From: Rhodopirellula baltica SH 1
GTDB taxonomy: Bacteria; Planctomycetota; Planctomycetia; Pirellulales; Pirellulaceae
Reading direction: 5' to 3'
Assembly: GCF_000196115.1 (NCBI RefSeq)
Contig: NC_005027.1
Coordinates: 2,542,001-2,606,000, forward strand
DNA: 64,000 nt
Shown: piece after piece, positions 27,897-37,225 of the stretch
Position numbering within the stretch: the first letter of the stretch is position 1
Layout: every line of letters starts with the position of its first letter
Notes under the pieces: model-generated
Database searches by the model: none
The model's input: the letters and a program-made list of their open reading frames with translations, nothing else
Told to the model about the DNA's origin: nothing
Made by a program: the position numbers and the translations under genes

Positions 27897-29372
27897 TCAG
27901 TCTTGAGGATGAACGCTCATCAGAAACTCCGCGTTGTTTTGAGTTTTCCGCATGCGTTTGATCAATTCCGTCATGGAATCAACTGGCGAATGCTCCGCCA
28001 AATCGCGACGCAAAGTTTCGATCCGGCGATGCTCTTCTTGATCGAGCAACATCTCTTCGCGACGTGTTCCACTGCGAGTCAGGTCGATCGCGGGCCAAAC
28101 ACGGCGGGCCACCAAGTCTTGATCCAGAACGATTTCCAAGTTGCCGGTGCCCTTGAATTCTTCAAAGATCACATCGTCCATGCGGCTGCCGGTGTCGACC
28201 AACGCGGTTGCCAAAATCGTCAGCGAACCGCCTTCTTCGACTTTACGTGCGGAGCCGAAAATCGATTTCGGCTTTTGCATTGCTCCCGCGTCCAAGCCGC
28301 CTGTCAGCAGCTTGCCGGTTGCGGAATCACTGTCGCTGTTGAAAGCTCGCGCAAGGCGGGTGATCGAATCCAGGAAGATAACAACGTCGGTTCCCGATTC
28401 GACCATTCGCTTGGCTTTTTCGACCACCATCTGAGCGACTTGAATGTGTCGCGCCGGAGGCTCGTCAAAAGTACTGCTGATCACTTCGCACTGCGGCGAT
28501 TGGATCTCACGTTCCATGTCCGTCACCTCTTCGGGACGTTCATCGATCAACAGAACCACGACATAGGCATCGGGATAGTTGTTCAGCACTCCACGCGCGA
28601 GACTTTGCATCAACATGGTTTTACCGGCACGAGGCGGGCTGACAATCAAACCACGTTGACCAAATCCGATCGGCGTGAAGAGATCCACCACCCGCGTGCT
28701 GAGTTCTTGCGAGTCGTGTTCGGTCACGATGCGAGTGCGCGGATGCAGCGGCGTCAGATCGTCAAACGGTTTCTGCCGTTGTCGCTGCATCGGATCCGCG
28801 TGATTGATCGCTTCGATTCGCAGCAGAGCGAAGTAGCGTTCGTTTTCTTTTGGCGGACGAATCTGCCCGGCGACATGCGACCCGGTGTGCAGTCCGAAAC
28901 GTCGGATTTGGCTGGGTGACACATAGATGTCATCGGGACACGAAAGGTAGTGATACTGAGCGCTGCGCAAGAAACCAAACCCATCGGGCAAGATTTCAAG
29001 CGTGCCTTCGCCGTACATCAAACCGTTCGCGCTCATTCTCGCTTTCAGCAGACGGAAGACGAGCTCTTGTCGAGGAAGCGCCGCGATCTCTTGCAGCCCT
29101 TCGGTTTCGGCAAGAGCCAACAACTCGTCATGCTCAAGCTTTTGCAAATCGTTGATATTCAACGCTTGCTTGGGCGATTGATCTTTTGCTGGAATGCCGA
29201 CTCGACCGCCAGCACGCGTCACTTCGCTGACAATTTCTTCGGGCAACGAAAGCGGATCGCGTTCAGCGTCTAATTCGCGAACACGTTTATCGACATCTTT
29301 GTCTGGGTGGCGCATACGGCGATTGCTACGACGAGCATTGCGCGCCGGACCCGGCGTGGAGGAAGGTTCCAT
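27897..29372 (-). CDS. rho: Transcription termination factor Rho
   Basis: A 491-residue RNA-dependent ATPase helicase. The N-terminal 75 residues are basic and acidic and low complexity (an extra domain, common in planctomycetes and actinobacteria). The RNA-binding cold-shock-like domain contains [16 protein letters not shown]. The Walker A motif is PPRAGKT near 247-253, with [15 protein letters not shown] (Walker B) and [16 protein letters not shown] at 29372 ([10 protein letters not shown]) was chosen, but starts at 29426 and 29441 remain in frame. It is followed by ribH after 58 bases. Confidence 0.97.
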   Translation of the reverse strand: MEPSSTPGPARNARRSNRRMRHPDKDVDKRVRELDAERDPLSLPEEIVSEVTRAGGRVGIPAKDQSPKQALNINDLQKLEHDELLALAETEGLQEIAALPRQELVFRLLKARMSANGLMYGEGTLEILPDGFGFLRSAQYHYLSCPDDIYVSPSQIRRFGLHTGSHVAGQIRPPKENERYFALLRIEAINHADPMQRQRQKPFDDLTPLHPRTRIVTEHDSQELSTRVVDLFTPIGFGQRGLIVSPPRAGKTMLMQSLARGVLNNYPDAYVVVLLIDERPEEVTDMEREIQSPQCEVISSTFDEPPARHIQVAQMVVEKAKRMVESGTDVVIFLDSITRLARAFNSDSDSATGKLLTGGLDAGAMQKPKSIFGSARKVEEGGSLTILATALVDTGSRMDDVIFEEFKGTGNLEIVLDQDLVARRVWPAIDLTRSGTRREEMLLDQEEHRRIETLRRDLAEHSPVDSMTELIKRMRKTQNNAEFLMSVHPQD

Positions 29373-29484
29373 GAGGAGAGAACCAAATCGGTAGGATGAA
29401 AAGAGAGGAGGACGGATGAGAGCCATCCGGGAGGGGTGCAACGTTGGATGCCAACGTCACAGTTCATAGTTTAAACGAATGCAT

Positions 29485-29514
29485 GCCCCCTGTCAGGCGT
29501 AATTATGAGGGGGC
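29485..29514. other. Small hairpin between alkA and rho
   Basis: GCCCCCT (29485-29491) pairs with AGGGGGC (29508-29514) over seven positions, with a 16-base loop. No T run follows on either strand. It could be an RNA structure in the rho leader or a weak barrier after the glycosylase gene. Confidence 0.35.
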
Positions 29515-29626
29515 TGTGAAGATGGCGTCACAATCACCACAGAGCAACGGCTTCGGTCATTTGTGTGCCTTAGGCGACTTGGCGGAGGTTTTAGCCCGTA
29601 TCCGTGGTCGGCATCGCCACGTCTCG

Positions 29627-30343
29627 TTAGACATTGGAACCGTCGTTTAGGTTCAGAAGTCCACGGTTGTCCAGGTACAAAGCCCAAACCAATCGCGTCG
29701 CCATTGACCGGTAAGGACGCCACCGGTCCGCCCTCTGGATAATGGCATCGAAGTCGTCGTACTGGCCGCCGTCCAATTCCTCGACTCCCTTGAGCAGTCC
29801 CAGGTCGCCAAAAGGAAGAATGTCGGGACGGTTCAGTGCGGACATCAGGTAAACCTCCGCACTCCAACGGCCGATCCCCAGTCGCGCCGTCAGCTGATCC
29901 CGAGCCTCTTGGTCTGACATACCAGGAAGTCGATCGAGCACAAAACGGCCGTCCACGATGTCAGCGGCCAACTGATTCAGATAGCGATGCTTCTGCCGAC
30001 TGACGCCGCACGCTCGCGTTTGCTGAGCCGAAAGACGGACGATTCCCCGTGGTGTTAGCGGCCCCTCGAGAAGCTGCTGCAACTTGTGAAGAGTGGACTC
30101 TGCTGAGCGCAACGAAACCTGCTGCTCGAGGACGATCCGCGCCAACGTTTCAAATCCCGCGGGGCGTCGCCAGGACGGCGGATCGCCCAAGCGTCGCCAA
30201 ACCAAGTGCAGCGAAGGGTCCGTTTCCGCAAGCGCCAGAAGCGCTTCCATCCACCCTCCCTCCACCGGCCAAACGGCCTGCTTATTTTCTAGGCTCCGAC
30301 CACTGCCGGCTGCCCGCGACTTAGGCATGAATAGTTTTGGCAT
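29627..30343 (-). CDS. alkA: DNA-3-methyladenine glycosylase II, AlkA-like
   Basis: A 238-residue HhH-GPD base-excision glycosylase that removes alkylated bases. The helix-hairpin-helix is LGIGRWSAEVYLM near 155-167 and the catalytic Asp is D180 in ILPFGDLGL, as in the AlkA/Mpg2 family. It is a little shorter than E. coli AlkA because the N-terminal domain is reduced. The ARIVLEQQVS motif is also typical. Two ATGs near the start (30343 and 30328) are possible. Confidence 0.9.
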   Translation of the reverse strand: MPKLFMPKSRAAGSGRSLENKQAVWPVEGGWMEALLALAETDPSLHLVWRRLGDPPSWRRPAGFETLARIVLEQQVSLRSAESTLHKLQQLLEGPLTPRGIVRLSAQQTRACGVSRQKHRYLNQLAADIVDGRFVLDRLPGMSDQEARDQLTARLGIGRWSAEVYLMSALNRPDILPFGDLGLLKGVEELDGGQYDDFDAIIQRADRWRPYRSMATRLVWALYLDNRGLLNLNDGSNV

Positions 30344-30661
30344 GAGGCTCAGATTGAAAGGACCAACATTTCTTCAACTTTTAAACCGTTACCCACATGT
30401 CACTTACAACCTTTTCGAAGAATGCCATTTTGCTTTTGGCCCAAAGTGTGCCAATAGCCATCCTCCGAAAAGAAGTGCTTCCCAAAAGGACAACGCACGA
30501 CTCACGAGCGATTCAGGATGGCCCGGGCAGGAGTTGGACGGTGGACGGCGGCGCAGCACTTGGTTCGAAACGATTCGGCATGGTGAAAGATTCACTTTGG
30601 CAATGGGTGCCGAAGGCAACGTGTCGTGTCACACCAACTGTCTTACGAGAAGGAAGACCAC
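30344..30661. other. 318-base divergent spacer before the ammonium transporter
   Basis: Lies between alkA (leftward) and amt (rightward). GAGAAGGAAG just before the ATG at 30662 is a likely ribosome binding site. I looked for a sigma-54 -24/-12 element and saw only near matches with wrong spacing. No other feature seen. Confidence 0.5.
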
Positions 30662-32158
30662 ATGAGTTCGATCTCAGCATTTACAACACAAGAGCTTAGC
30701 GGCGGGCCGACAGGGTTCCGTTTCGCTTGGCTCACAATGGTTCTCCTTGTGGGGATGATGGGGATCGGCGGTTCACTCGCGTCGGTAGCTTCGGCTCAGG
30801 ACGAGCCAGCGGCTGCAACGGATACTGCAGAAGTCGCCGACGCGGGTGACGCTGATTCAGAGGAACCCGCGGCGGACGCGGGAGTAGGGTACGCCTTCGA
30901 CAATGGCTTCCTGTTTCTCTGTGCCGTTTTGGTTCTCTTCATGCAGGCCGGCTTCGCCATGGTCGAAGTGGGACTGAACTCCTCCAAGAACACCGTCAAC
31001 ATTCTCTCCAAGAACTTGATGGACTTGTCCGTCGGAGCGTTGCTGTTCTTCTTCGTCGGCTTCGGGTTGATGTACCCCGGCAGCTATGGCGACGTCACGA
31101 ACGGGTACTTCGCATTCGGCGGAACCGGGATCTATGACTCCAGCCCCGACCAAACATTCTCACCACAAGTCGATTGGTTCTTCCAAGCCGTCTTTGCCGC
31201 CACCGCCGCAACAATCGTTTCCGGTGCTGTTGCTGGCCGAATGAAATTCAATGCTTACTTGATATACAGCGCCATCCTCACCGGCTTGATCTACCCGATT
31301 AGCGGTTTCTGGAAATGGGGCGGCGGATGGTTGATGCAGTTCGGTGAACAAGCCGCTGACGGCAGCTTCGCAATGGGCTTCCAAGACTTTGCTGGTTCGG
31401 CCGTCGTTCACGCAGTCGGTGGTTTCGCTGGCTTGGCCGGTGCGATTTTCCTCGGCCCTCGCCTGGGTCGCTACACCGCCGAAGGCAAAAGCGTTCCATT
31501 GCCAGGTCACAACGTCGCTTTCGCTGCTCTGGGTGTGTTCATCCTGTGGGTGGGGTGGTACGGATTCAACCCTGGTAGCCAACTGGCTTTCCAATCTTCA
31601 GCTGACATTGACGCAACCGTCTTCATCGCTGTGAACACAACACTCGCCGCAGCTGCAGGTGTCATCGTTGCAACCGCTGTTTCTTGGGGCCTGTTCGGCA
31701 AACCAGACTTGACCATGGGCCTGAACGGTGCACTGGGCGGATTGGTTGGCATCACGGCATGCTGTGACGCGATGAGCAACTCGATGTCGATCGTCGTCGG
31801 TGCCGTTGCCGGTGCCTTGGTCGTGCTCAGCATTGTTGTTTTGGACAAAGTCAAAATCGACGATCCAGTCGGTGCTTTCCCTGTCCACGGCGTCTGTGGT
31901 GTTTGGGGCTGCATGGCTCTCGGCATCTTGCCAAACGCTCACCTCGAATCTGAGTCAACCAACTTCATGATTCAGTTGATCGGAACCGCTTCGATCTGTG
32001 CTTGGGCCTTCATCTCGATGTCGGTCGTCTTCGGTGTTCTCAAAGCTGTAGGCATGCTGCGAGTCTCGCCCCAAGAAGAACAAGCAGGCTTGGACATCAG
32101 CGAGCACGGAATGCACGCTTACCCATCGGACGCCGTCGCTGGCGGTTCGGTGATTTAG
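30662..32158 (+). CDS. amt: Ammonium transporter (Amt/MEP family)
   Basis: A 498-residue inner-membrane channel for ammonium. A cleavable or extra N-terminal segment (residues 15-45) is followed by an acidic Ala/Glu/Asp stretch (AATDTAEVADAGDADSEE), then eleven hydrophobic helices. Family motifs are MQAGFAMVEVGLNSSKN, FQDFAGSAVVHAVGG, WVGWYGFNPGS and GAFPVHGVCGVWG, including the paired pore His residues. The extended N-terminus is typical of Amt proteins made as precursors. A PII gene follows 353 bases downstream, the usual amt-glnK linkage. Confidence 0.95.
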   Translation: MSSISAFTTQELSGGPTGFRFAWLTMVLLVGMMGIGGSLASVASAQDEPAAATDTAEVADAGDADSEEPAADAGVGYAFDNGFLFLCAVLVLFMQAGFAMVEVGLNSSKNTVNILSKNLMDLSVGALLFFFVGFGLMYPGSYGDVTNGYFAFGGTGIYDSSPDQTFSPQVDWFFQAVFAATAATIVSGAVAGRMKFNAYLIYSAILTGLIYPISGFWKWGGGWLMQFGEQAADGSFAMGFQDFAGSAVVHAVGGFAGLAGAIFLGPRLGRYTAEGKSVPLPGHNVAFAALGVFILWVGWYGFNPGSQLAFQSSADIDATVFIAVNTTLAAAAGVIVATAVSWGLFGKPDLTMGLNGALGGLVGITACCDAMSNSMSIVVGAVAGALVVLSIVVLDKVKIDDPVGAFPVHGVCGVWGCMALGILPNAHLESESTNFMIQLIGTASICAWAFISMSVVFGVLKAVGMLRVSPQEEQAGLDISEHGMHAYPSDAVAGGSVI

Positions 32159-32261
32159 TTCTACCCACCGCAGTGATGTCGCCGGATGTGCCGTTACACA
32201 CCCGGCGGCGTCGCAGCGCGGTGCTTTTGAACTTCTCGGCTCTTGCCTGGGCCAGAAGAAG

Positions 32262-32319
32262 CCCCAATGGTCCGTGACAGGTGTCCGCCTCACCTGTTGC
32301 GGATCGGGGTCTTTTTTTT
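32262..32319 (+). terminator. Intrinsic terminator after the ammonium transporter
   Basis: A long imperfect stem (32262-32283 with 32291-32309; core ACAGGTG/CACCTGT and outer CCCC/GGGG) is followed by T8 (32312-32319). It separates amt from the downstream PII gene, so that gene probably has its own promoter in the 190 bases that follow. Confidence 0.85.
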
Positions 32320-32511
32320 GCGCTGACGGTGGCTTTGTCACCCGGTCTACGCGAAAAACATGCGATCGTCTAAATTCACTGGTTGGCGATCGATGCCATC
32401 AGCTTTCGGTCAGCGATCAGGAGCGGACCTGATTGCCGAAAGGGCACCTTCTTTGCCCGTTCGATTGGCTTGCTCGAATCGCCCGCACGCGACTTCTGGT
32501 TTGTACCGTCC

Positions 32512-32859
32512 ATGAAATTGATCATTGCCATCGTTCAGCCTTCCAAATTGGACGCCATCAAAGAGGCGTTGACTCGCGTGGAGGTGCACCGACTAACCGT
32601 CGTGGATTGCCAAGGGTTTGGACGTCAACGCGGCCAAACCGGATCCATGCGAGGCCGCGATTATGGCGTCAGCCTGCTACGCAAAGTGCAATTGCAAATC
32701 GGGGTCAACGAAGAGTTTGTTCAACCGACCATTGATGCAATCTTGGAAGGCGGACGTAGCGGAGAGAGCGGCGAAATTGGCGACGGAAAAATCTTCGTTC
32801 TGCCGATGGACGACTGCGTCCGGATCCGAACCGGCGAACGCGGCGGAGAAGCAATCTAG
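32512..32859 (+). CDS. glnK: PII nitrogen regulatory protein
   Basis: A 115-residue PII signal protein that binds ATP, ADP and 2-oxoglutarate and controls ammonium uptake and glutamine synthetase. It has the GFGRQRGQTG start of the T loop and Tyr51 in MRGRDYG, the site modified by uridylylation in other bacteria. The C-terminal IGDGKIFVLPMDDCVRIRTGE is diagnostic. Position 46 is Met rather than Tyr. ATG at 32512 gives the normal family length; a longer frame from 32383 is not supported. Linkage to amt favours the GlnK type, though GlnB cannot be excluded. Confidence 0.95.
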   Translation: MKLIIAIVQPSKLDAIKEALTRVEVHRLTVVDCQGFGRQRGQTGSMRGRDYGVSLLRKVQLQIGVNEEFVQPTIDAILEGGRSGESGEIGDGKIFVLPMDDCVRIRTGERGGEAI

Positions 32860-32951
32860 CGTTCGACCCAGGTGAGCTCGCCCCGTTTCGCGAATTCCAT
32901 CGTGGGACACGGAGAATGGTATCATCGCCTTTCCACTCGAAAGGACCCAAG

Positions 32952-33812
32952 ATGCCATTCAATTTGCCCCGCCTGCTCGCCTCCGTCCTCTGCCTTCCTC
33001 TTCTTTCCACCCTAGCACTCCCTTCCATCGGAGTTGCCCAGGAAGAAAATCCGCCGAGCGCGGATACCAGCGAAACGGCACAGCTTCCACCAACGGGACT
33101 TCATCTGTTCCTACTAGCCGGTCAGTCCAACATGGCCGGACGAGGAAAGATCGCCGACGAAGACCTACAACCTCACCCACGAGTTCTGGTCTTCAACAAA
33201 GCAGGTGAATGGGCCCCAGCGATCGCGCCACTTCATTTTGATAAACCAAGAATTGCCGGCGTGGGACTCGGCCGGACTTTCGCAATTGAATACGCGGAGA
33301 ACAATCCGCAGGCGACGGTTGGCTTGATTCCATGCGCTGTTGGCGGTTCATCGCTGGACGTCTGGCAACCGGGCGGTTTCCACGAATCAACCAACACGCA
33401 TCCCTACGACGATTGCATGAAGCGGATGCAACAAGCAATCGTGGCGGGCGAATTGAAAGGGATCCTTTGGCACCAAGGCGAATCGGATTCGAACCCAGCC
33501 CTATCAAAGACCTACCAATCCAAACTTAACGAACTCTTTGAACGATTTCGGACGGAGTTTGGCTCGCCCAACGTCCCCATCGTGATTGGGCAACTCGGGC
33601 AATTCACCGAAAAGCCCTGGGATGAGTCCCGTAAATTGGTCGACCAAGCGCATCGAACTTTACCCGATCGAATGACCAATACCGTTTTCGTCCATTCGGA
33701 TGGCCTTGGGCATAAAGGCGACCAAACCCATTTCTCTGCCGAGGCATATCGCGAATTTGGCCATCGTTACTTTCTCGCCTATCAACAACTCACTGGCTCA
33801 TCCAATGAATGA
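32952..33812 (+). CDS. Sialate O-acetylesterase-like secreted esterase (SASA/CE6)
   Basis: A 286-residue exported esterase of the SASA (DUF303/CE6) type. Residues 1-30 are a signal peptide ending at a VAQ cleavage site. The Ser nucleophile is S59 in LAGQSNMAGRG, with AVGGSSLDVW and WHQGESDSNP as the other blocks. Such enzymes remove acetyl groups from polysaccharides such as xylan. ATG 32952 was chosen; 32916 would precede the signal peptide. It overlaps the next gene by 8 bases (ATGAATGA), so translation is likely coupled. Together with the GH5 and GH16 genes it suggests degradation of an acetylated glycan. Confidence 0.88.
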   Translation: MPFNLPRLLASVLCLPLLSTLALPSIGVAQEENPPSADTSETAQLPPTGLHLFLLAGQSNMAGRGKIADEDLQPHPRVLVFNKAGEWAPAIAPLHFDKPRIAGVGLGRTFAIEYAENNPQATVGLIPCAVGGSSLDVWQPGGFHESTNTHPYDDCMKRMQQAIVAGELKGILWHQGESDSNPALSKTYQSKLNELFERFRTEFGSPNVPIVIGQLGQFTEKPWDESRKLVDQAHRTLPDRMTNTVFVHSDGLGHKGDQTHFSAEAYREFGHRYFLAYQQLTGSSNE

Positions 33813-34944
33813 TTCACGATGCCAAATCGAACGCGTTTCTAGGGCTCTCATCGCGTTGGTGATCACATTGGCGTTTACGGCCTCCAGCCACGCTGACGAA
33901 CCACTGAAACGATTGCGAGTCAGCGACGATGGCCGCATGTTTGTGACCGACGACTCCGAAAAGCCCTTCGCGATTTGGGGAGTGAACTACGACCACGACG
34001 AGTCCGGTCGTCTGCTAGACGAGTACTGGATCGATGAGTGGGACAAAGTGGTTGAGGACTTTGAAGAGATCAAACAACTGGGTGCCAATTGCGTTCGCAT
34101 TCATCTGCAAATCGGGCTTTACATGGAATCACCCGAGAAAGCTTCAGCAGCTCAAGCCAAGCAACTCGAACGTCTGCTCAAACTGGCAGACTCAAAGCAA
34201 CTGTACTTGGACATCACCGGTTTGGCCTGCTACCACAAATCAAACATTCCCGACTGGTTGAACGAACTGAGCGAAGCCGATCGCTGGAAGGCACAAGCGA
34301 TGTTTTGGTCCGAGGTTTCAAATGTTTGTTCAGGAAGCCCCGTCGTTTTCTGTTACGACTTGATGAACGAACCGATCCTGCCCGGGGAAAAACCCGAGTC
34401 AGATTGGTTGGCCGGCGAACTCGGTGGCAAGTTCTTTGTGCAACGACTGGCGTTGGACCGCATGGGAAGAAGCCGCGAGCAGATCGCAGAGGCCTGGGTC
34501 AACCAAATGGTCGACGCAATCCGCGAACAGGACTCCGACACGATGATCACTGTCGGCGTGATCCCGTGGGTGTTTGCATTTGGCGGGGGAAAGCCACTCT
34601 TCTATTCACCGACCGTTGGCAAACACCTGGACTTTGTATCGGTGCACTTTTATCCCGAAAAAGGGAAAATAGATCATGCATTGAAGTCATTGAAGGCTTA
34701 CGAAGTCGGCAAACCACTGGTCGTTGAAGAGATGTTTCCGATGAAAAGTGGAATCGATGAATTGACAACCTTTGTCCGTCAATCTCGGCCCCATGTCGAT
34801 GGCTGGATCAGTTTCTACTGGGGAGCAACCGCGGATGAGCTTCGCGCCAAAGAAGATGGAGGCATCGCAGAAGCGATCACCGCAAAATGGCTGAACACAT
34901 TCCAAGAACTGTCGTCGGAGATTCGATCTCAATCGGATCGCTGA
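33805..34944 (+). CDS. Glycoside hydrolase family 5-like protein (cellulase type)
   Basis: A 379-residue secreted TIM-barrel protein. A signal peptide precedes residue 28 (LIALVITLAFTASSHADE). The acid/base Glu is near residue 189 in YDLMNEPIL, and the nucleophile Glu near 308 in VVEEMFP, the two ends of the barrel in clan GH-A. FAIWGVNYDHDES near 55 is the usual first strand. The gene starts inside the end of the SASA esterase gene. Substrate could be a beta-mannan, cellulose or a related glycan, which the sequence does not settle. Confidence 0.82.
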   Translation: MNDSRCQIERVSRALIALVITLAFTASSHADEPLKRLRVSDDGRMFVTDDSEKPFAIWGVNYDHDESGRLLDEYWIDEWDKVVEDFEEIKQLGANCVRIHLQIGLYMESPEKASAAQAKQLERLLKLADSKQLYLDITGLACYHKSNIPDWLNELSEADRWKAQAMFWSEVSNVCSGSPVVFCYDLMNEPILPGEKPESDWLAGELGGKFFVQRLALDRMGRSREQIAEAWVNQMVDAIREQDSDTMITVGVIPWVFAFGGGKPLFYSPTVGKHLDFVSVHFYPEKGKIDHALKSLKAYEVGKPLVVEEMFPMKSGIDELTTFVRQSRPHVDGWISFYWGATADELRAKEDGGIAEAITAKWLNTFQELSSEIRSQSDR

Positions 34945-35118
34945 GTAAAAACACGCGTCTCCTCCGCCCGATAACGCGGCATTGGGTGGCATCAAACCGC
35001 GGGACGAAAGAGCTTTCAGACTCCATCCACCGATCTGAAGTGTGCCGTGATTTGGCCACCCGATCCTTCGTCGACTGATTGCAGATCAACAACCTTCGAA
35101 CCAACAGCGAACCATTCC

Positions 35119-36327
35119 ATGCGTCGATGCCCCCTCGGAGCGATCGCCCTCGCGTTCTCATTGCTTCCTACCGTGGTCGCCGAAGAACTGCCGACGATCA
35201 ACGACGAAAGAGCGAGTGAACGCTTCGAGTTTCGACTCACCTACAACGTTGATTTCTCTCAACCAGATGCTTTGAAACCCGAGGGTGGACTGCTTCGCCG
35301 AGAAGACATGGGCGTCAGCAACAATGCGGGACAGCACCGCCAAGGCGAAGGCCGACGCCACGCGGCGTGGTACGACCGGTATCAGGAACAGACTGCGATG
35401 GTCGAGAATGGTGTACTCATCCAACGTGGTTACGTTGCTGACTCGATTATCGATGGTTTTTCCAGCCGCGATGCTGGAGAATCACCGCGAAATTTTGCAT
35501 ACATCGATCCGGACCCAAACGACGCAGCCCGTGGCGAGGTGAACTTTGCGGACTTCGAAATCCACACTTCCTGGTTCGACACCTTCGCGCTGAAAAGCGT
35601 GGACGGCCAACAAGTTCCCGTCGAACGAACGGACCAACTGGTCGCCAAGAACCAATTTTGGGGCCAACCAGGCAAGACCGACACCGAATCTCCAAACATC
35701 AAATTTCAGCCGGGAACGTTCTTCGAAATCGAAATCAACTTCGAGGGCATGGAAGCGCTCGCCCACCGACATTCGTTTTGGTTGATGCCAGCTTCAGAGC
35801 AGAGCAAGGCTTACGACGATGATCCAGCCAACGGATTGGAGATCGATATCTACGAACACGAAATGGTCGTCGAGAAGGGATCCCCCGAAGCAGAACCCCG
35901 CAACAATATTTTGCTGATGAAATGCATCGGTGGCAAAACAGATCCGCCATCAACATTCAACGAACTTCGCGAAGATGGCAAAACGTCGATCGAGGTTCCA
36001 GACATCAACAAAGGCTGGCACAAAATCGGTTTGTTCTGGAGCAAAAAGGCCTTGATCTGGTTTGTCGACGGGAAAGCCGTGGTGCGAGACACCAAGCTGG
36101 TACCAACCGTGCCCATGTATTTGATCCTCTCGCGAGAAGCGAACACCGGCGCAGGCCTTTCAACTGACCACCAAAACCTTCGTGCCGATGGTGAGCGCAT
36201 TCCCATTGACGCGGGACTCTACGGCAGAAACGTTGCCACGCCCAAAAATCGTGACCTAATTAAACAGGGTCGCGATGAAGTTCGAGTTCGAAGCGTCCGC
36301 GCGTGGACGATTCAACCTCGGACTTAG
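35119..36327 (+). CDS. Secreted GH16-like glucanase/lectin-fold protein
   Basis: A 402-residue protein with a signal peptide (CPLGAIALAFSLLPTVVAEE). The motif LEIDIYEHE near residue 240 fits the ExDxxE catalytic signature of family 16 (laminarinase, agarase, carrageenase), in a jelly-roll fold. FEIEINFEG, HSFWLMPAS and SKKALIWFVDGKAV are beta-strand motifs typical of this fold. It follows the GH5 gene in the same direction after 174 bases. A sulfated or acetylated marine polysaccharide is a reasonable substrate, but the exact one is unknown. ATG 35119 was chosen over 35047 because the signal peptide begins there. Confidence 0.8.
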   Translation: MRRCPLGAIALAFSLLPTVVAEELPTINDERASERFEFRLTYNVDFSQPDALKPEGGLLRREDMGVSNNAGQHRQGEGRRHAAWYDRYQEQTAMVENGVLIQRGYVADSIIDGFSSRDAGESPRNFAYIDPDPNDAARGEVNFADFEIHTSWFDTFALKSVDGQQVPVERTDQLVAKNQFWGQPGKTDTESPNIKFQPGTFFEIEINFEGMEALAHRHSFWLMPASEQSKAYDDDPANGLEIDIYEHEMVVEKGSPEAEPRNNILLMKCIGGKTDPPSTFNELREDGKTSIEVPDINKGWHKIGLFWSKKALIWFVDGKAVVRDTKLVPTVPMYLILSREANTGAGLSTDHQNLRADGERIPIDAGLYGRNVATPKNRDLIKQGRDEVRVRSVRAWTIQPRT

Positions 36328-36405
36328 CCCCAGCAAGAAAATCGTATCTCTGCGATCATCGCGGACACAGATATCATCCGCTGCGAGTCTCACTGCGGGA
36401 AATAA

Positions 36406-36441
36406 AAAAGGGCATTGGCCCTCACGAGCCAACACCCTTTT
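36406..36441. terminator. Bidirectional terminator between GH16 and rimI
   Basis: AAAAGGG-CATTGGC (36406-36419) pairs with GCCAACACCCTTTT (36428-36441), with two wobble pairs and an 8-base loop. A/T runs flank both sides. It serves the two convergent genes. Confidence 0.8.
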
Positions 36442-36473
36442 GATTGATTCAGCAATTGCGAACTCGAGCGAGA

Positions 36474-37010
36474 TCAGCCCGCCATTCGCGTGATTCGATT
36501 GTGAGGTGCTGCCAATTCTTCCGCGGTCGGCTGGTAGCGGAACTGCATCAAGTAGGCGTCTTCGGTTGCGTCGTCATAGAAGTCACGCAAAACCGAGATG
36601 GCTTTGAAGCCAAGCGACTTGAAGAACAACTGTGCTTCCAAGTTCGTCTCACGAACTTCCAACATGATTCGGTTGCGACGTTCTTGGGACAGCTTGCCCA
36701 ACAATTTTCGCATCATCGTGTTGCCGATTCCGCGACGGCGATAGTCGCTGTGAACGGCGAAGTTCAGGATGTGCAAACGATTTTTGTGCAATTCATAAAT
36801 CATGAATCCGGCGACGCGTTCATCACATTCGGCCACCATGCCGATGCAATTGCGTTGGCGGAGACATCGGATGAAGTCATCCTCGGACCAAGCGAACTCA
36901 AAGCAGTTGGTCTCAATCCCCAAGACATCCGGCATATCGCGGCGAATCATCCAGCGGATATGTGCGGCCTGCCCAGTCGAACTCAGGCCAGTTTTTTGCG
37001 TGTTTTCCAC
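36474..37010 (-). CDS. rimI: RimI-like N-acetyltransferase
   Basis: A 178-residue GNAT acetyltransferase that likely acetylates the N-terminus of ribosomal protein S18 or another protein. The acetyl-CoA motif is SDYRRRGIGNTMMRKLL, followed by LEVRETNLEAQLFFKSLGFK, the RimI signature. I chose a GTG start at 37010 because GGAAGGGAG precedes it by six bases; an ATG at 36950 would drop about 20 residues. A longer frame from 37178 has no ribosome binding site. It is not next to tsaB or tsaD. Confidence 0.8.
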   Translation of the reverse strand: MENTQKTGLSSTGQAAHIRWMIRRDMPDVLGIETNCFEFAWSEDDFIRCLRQRNCIGMVAECDERVAGFMIYELHKNRLHILNFAVHSDYRRRGIGNTMMRKLLGKLSQERRNRIMLEVRETNLEAQLFFKSLGFKAISVLRDFYDDATEDAYLMQFRYQPTAEELAAPHNRITRMAG

Positions 37011-37225
37011 GTCGGACTCCCTTCCGGTTCTGTGAAGATCGCATCGCCGTTTGCGGGGGCCTTCCTGGCTCACCGGCGATGAGGCCAAAATTAGCAGAAC
37101 CCTTTGACCGCACCAAGATGAAATTCCATTGCGAATTTTCGCATTCAAAATGGCAATCGAGGCAAAATACGTCGTCAAATGCAGCAGTTAGAGAAACTAC
37201 GCAGTCCGTTGCCGAAAACGGTTGA

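Noticed and set aside
27903-28919. 338-codon plus-strand frame opposite rho
   Set aside because: Shadow of rho, whose motifs on the minus strand are unmistakable.
30344-30661. Sigma-54 promoter for amt
   Set aside because: GG...GC pairs were found (for example near 30440-30460 and 30600), but the spacing is off by one base from the consensus.
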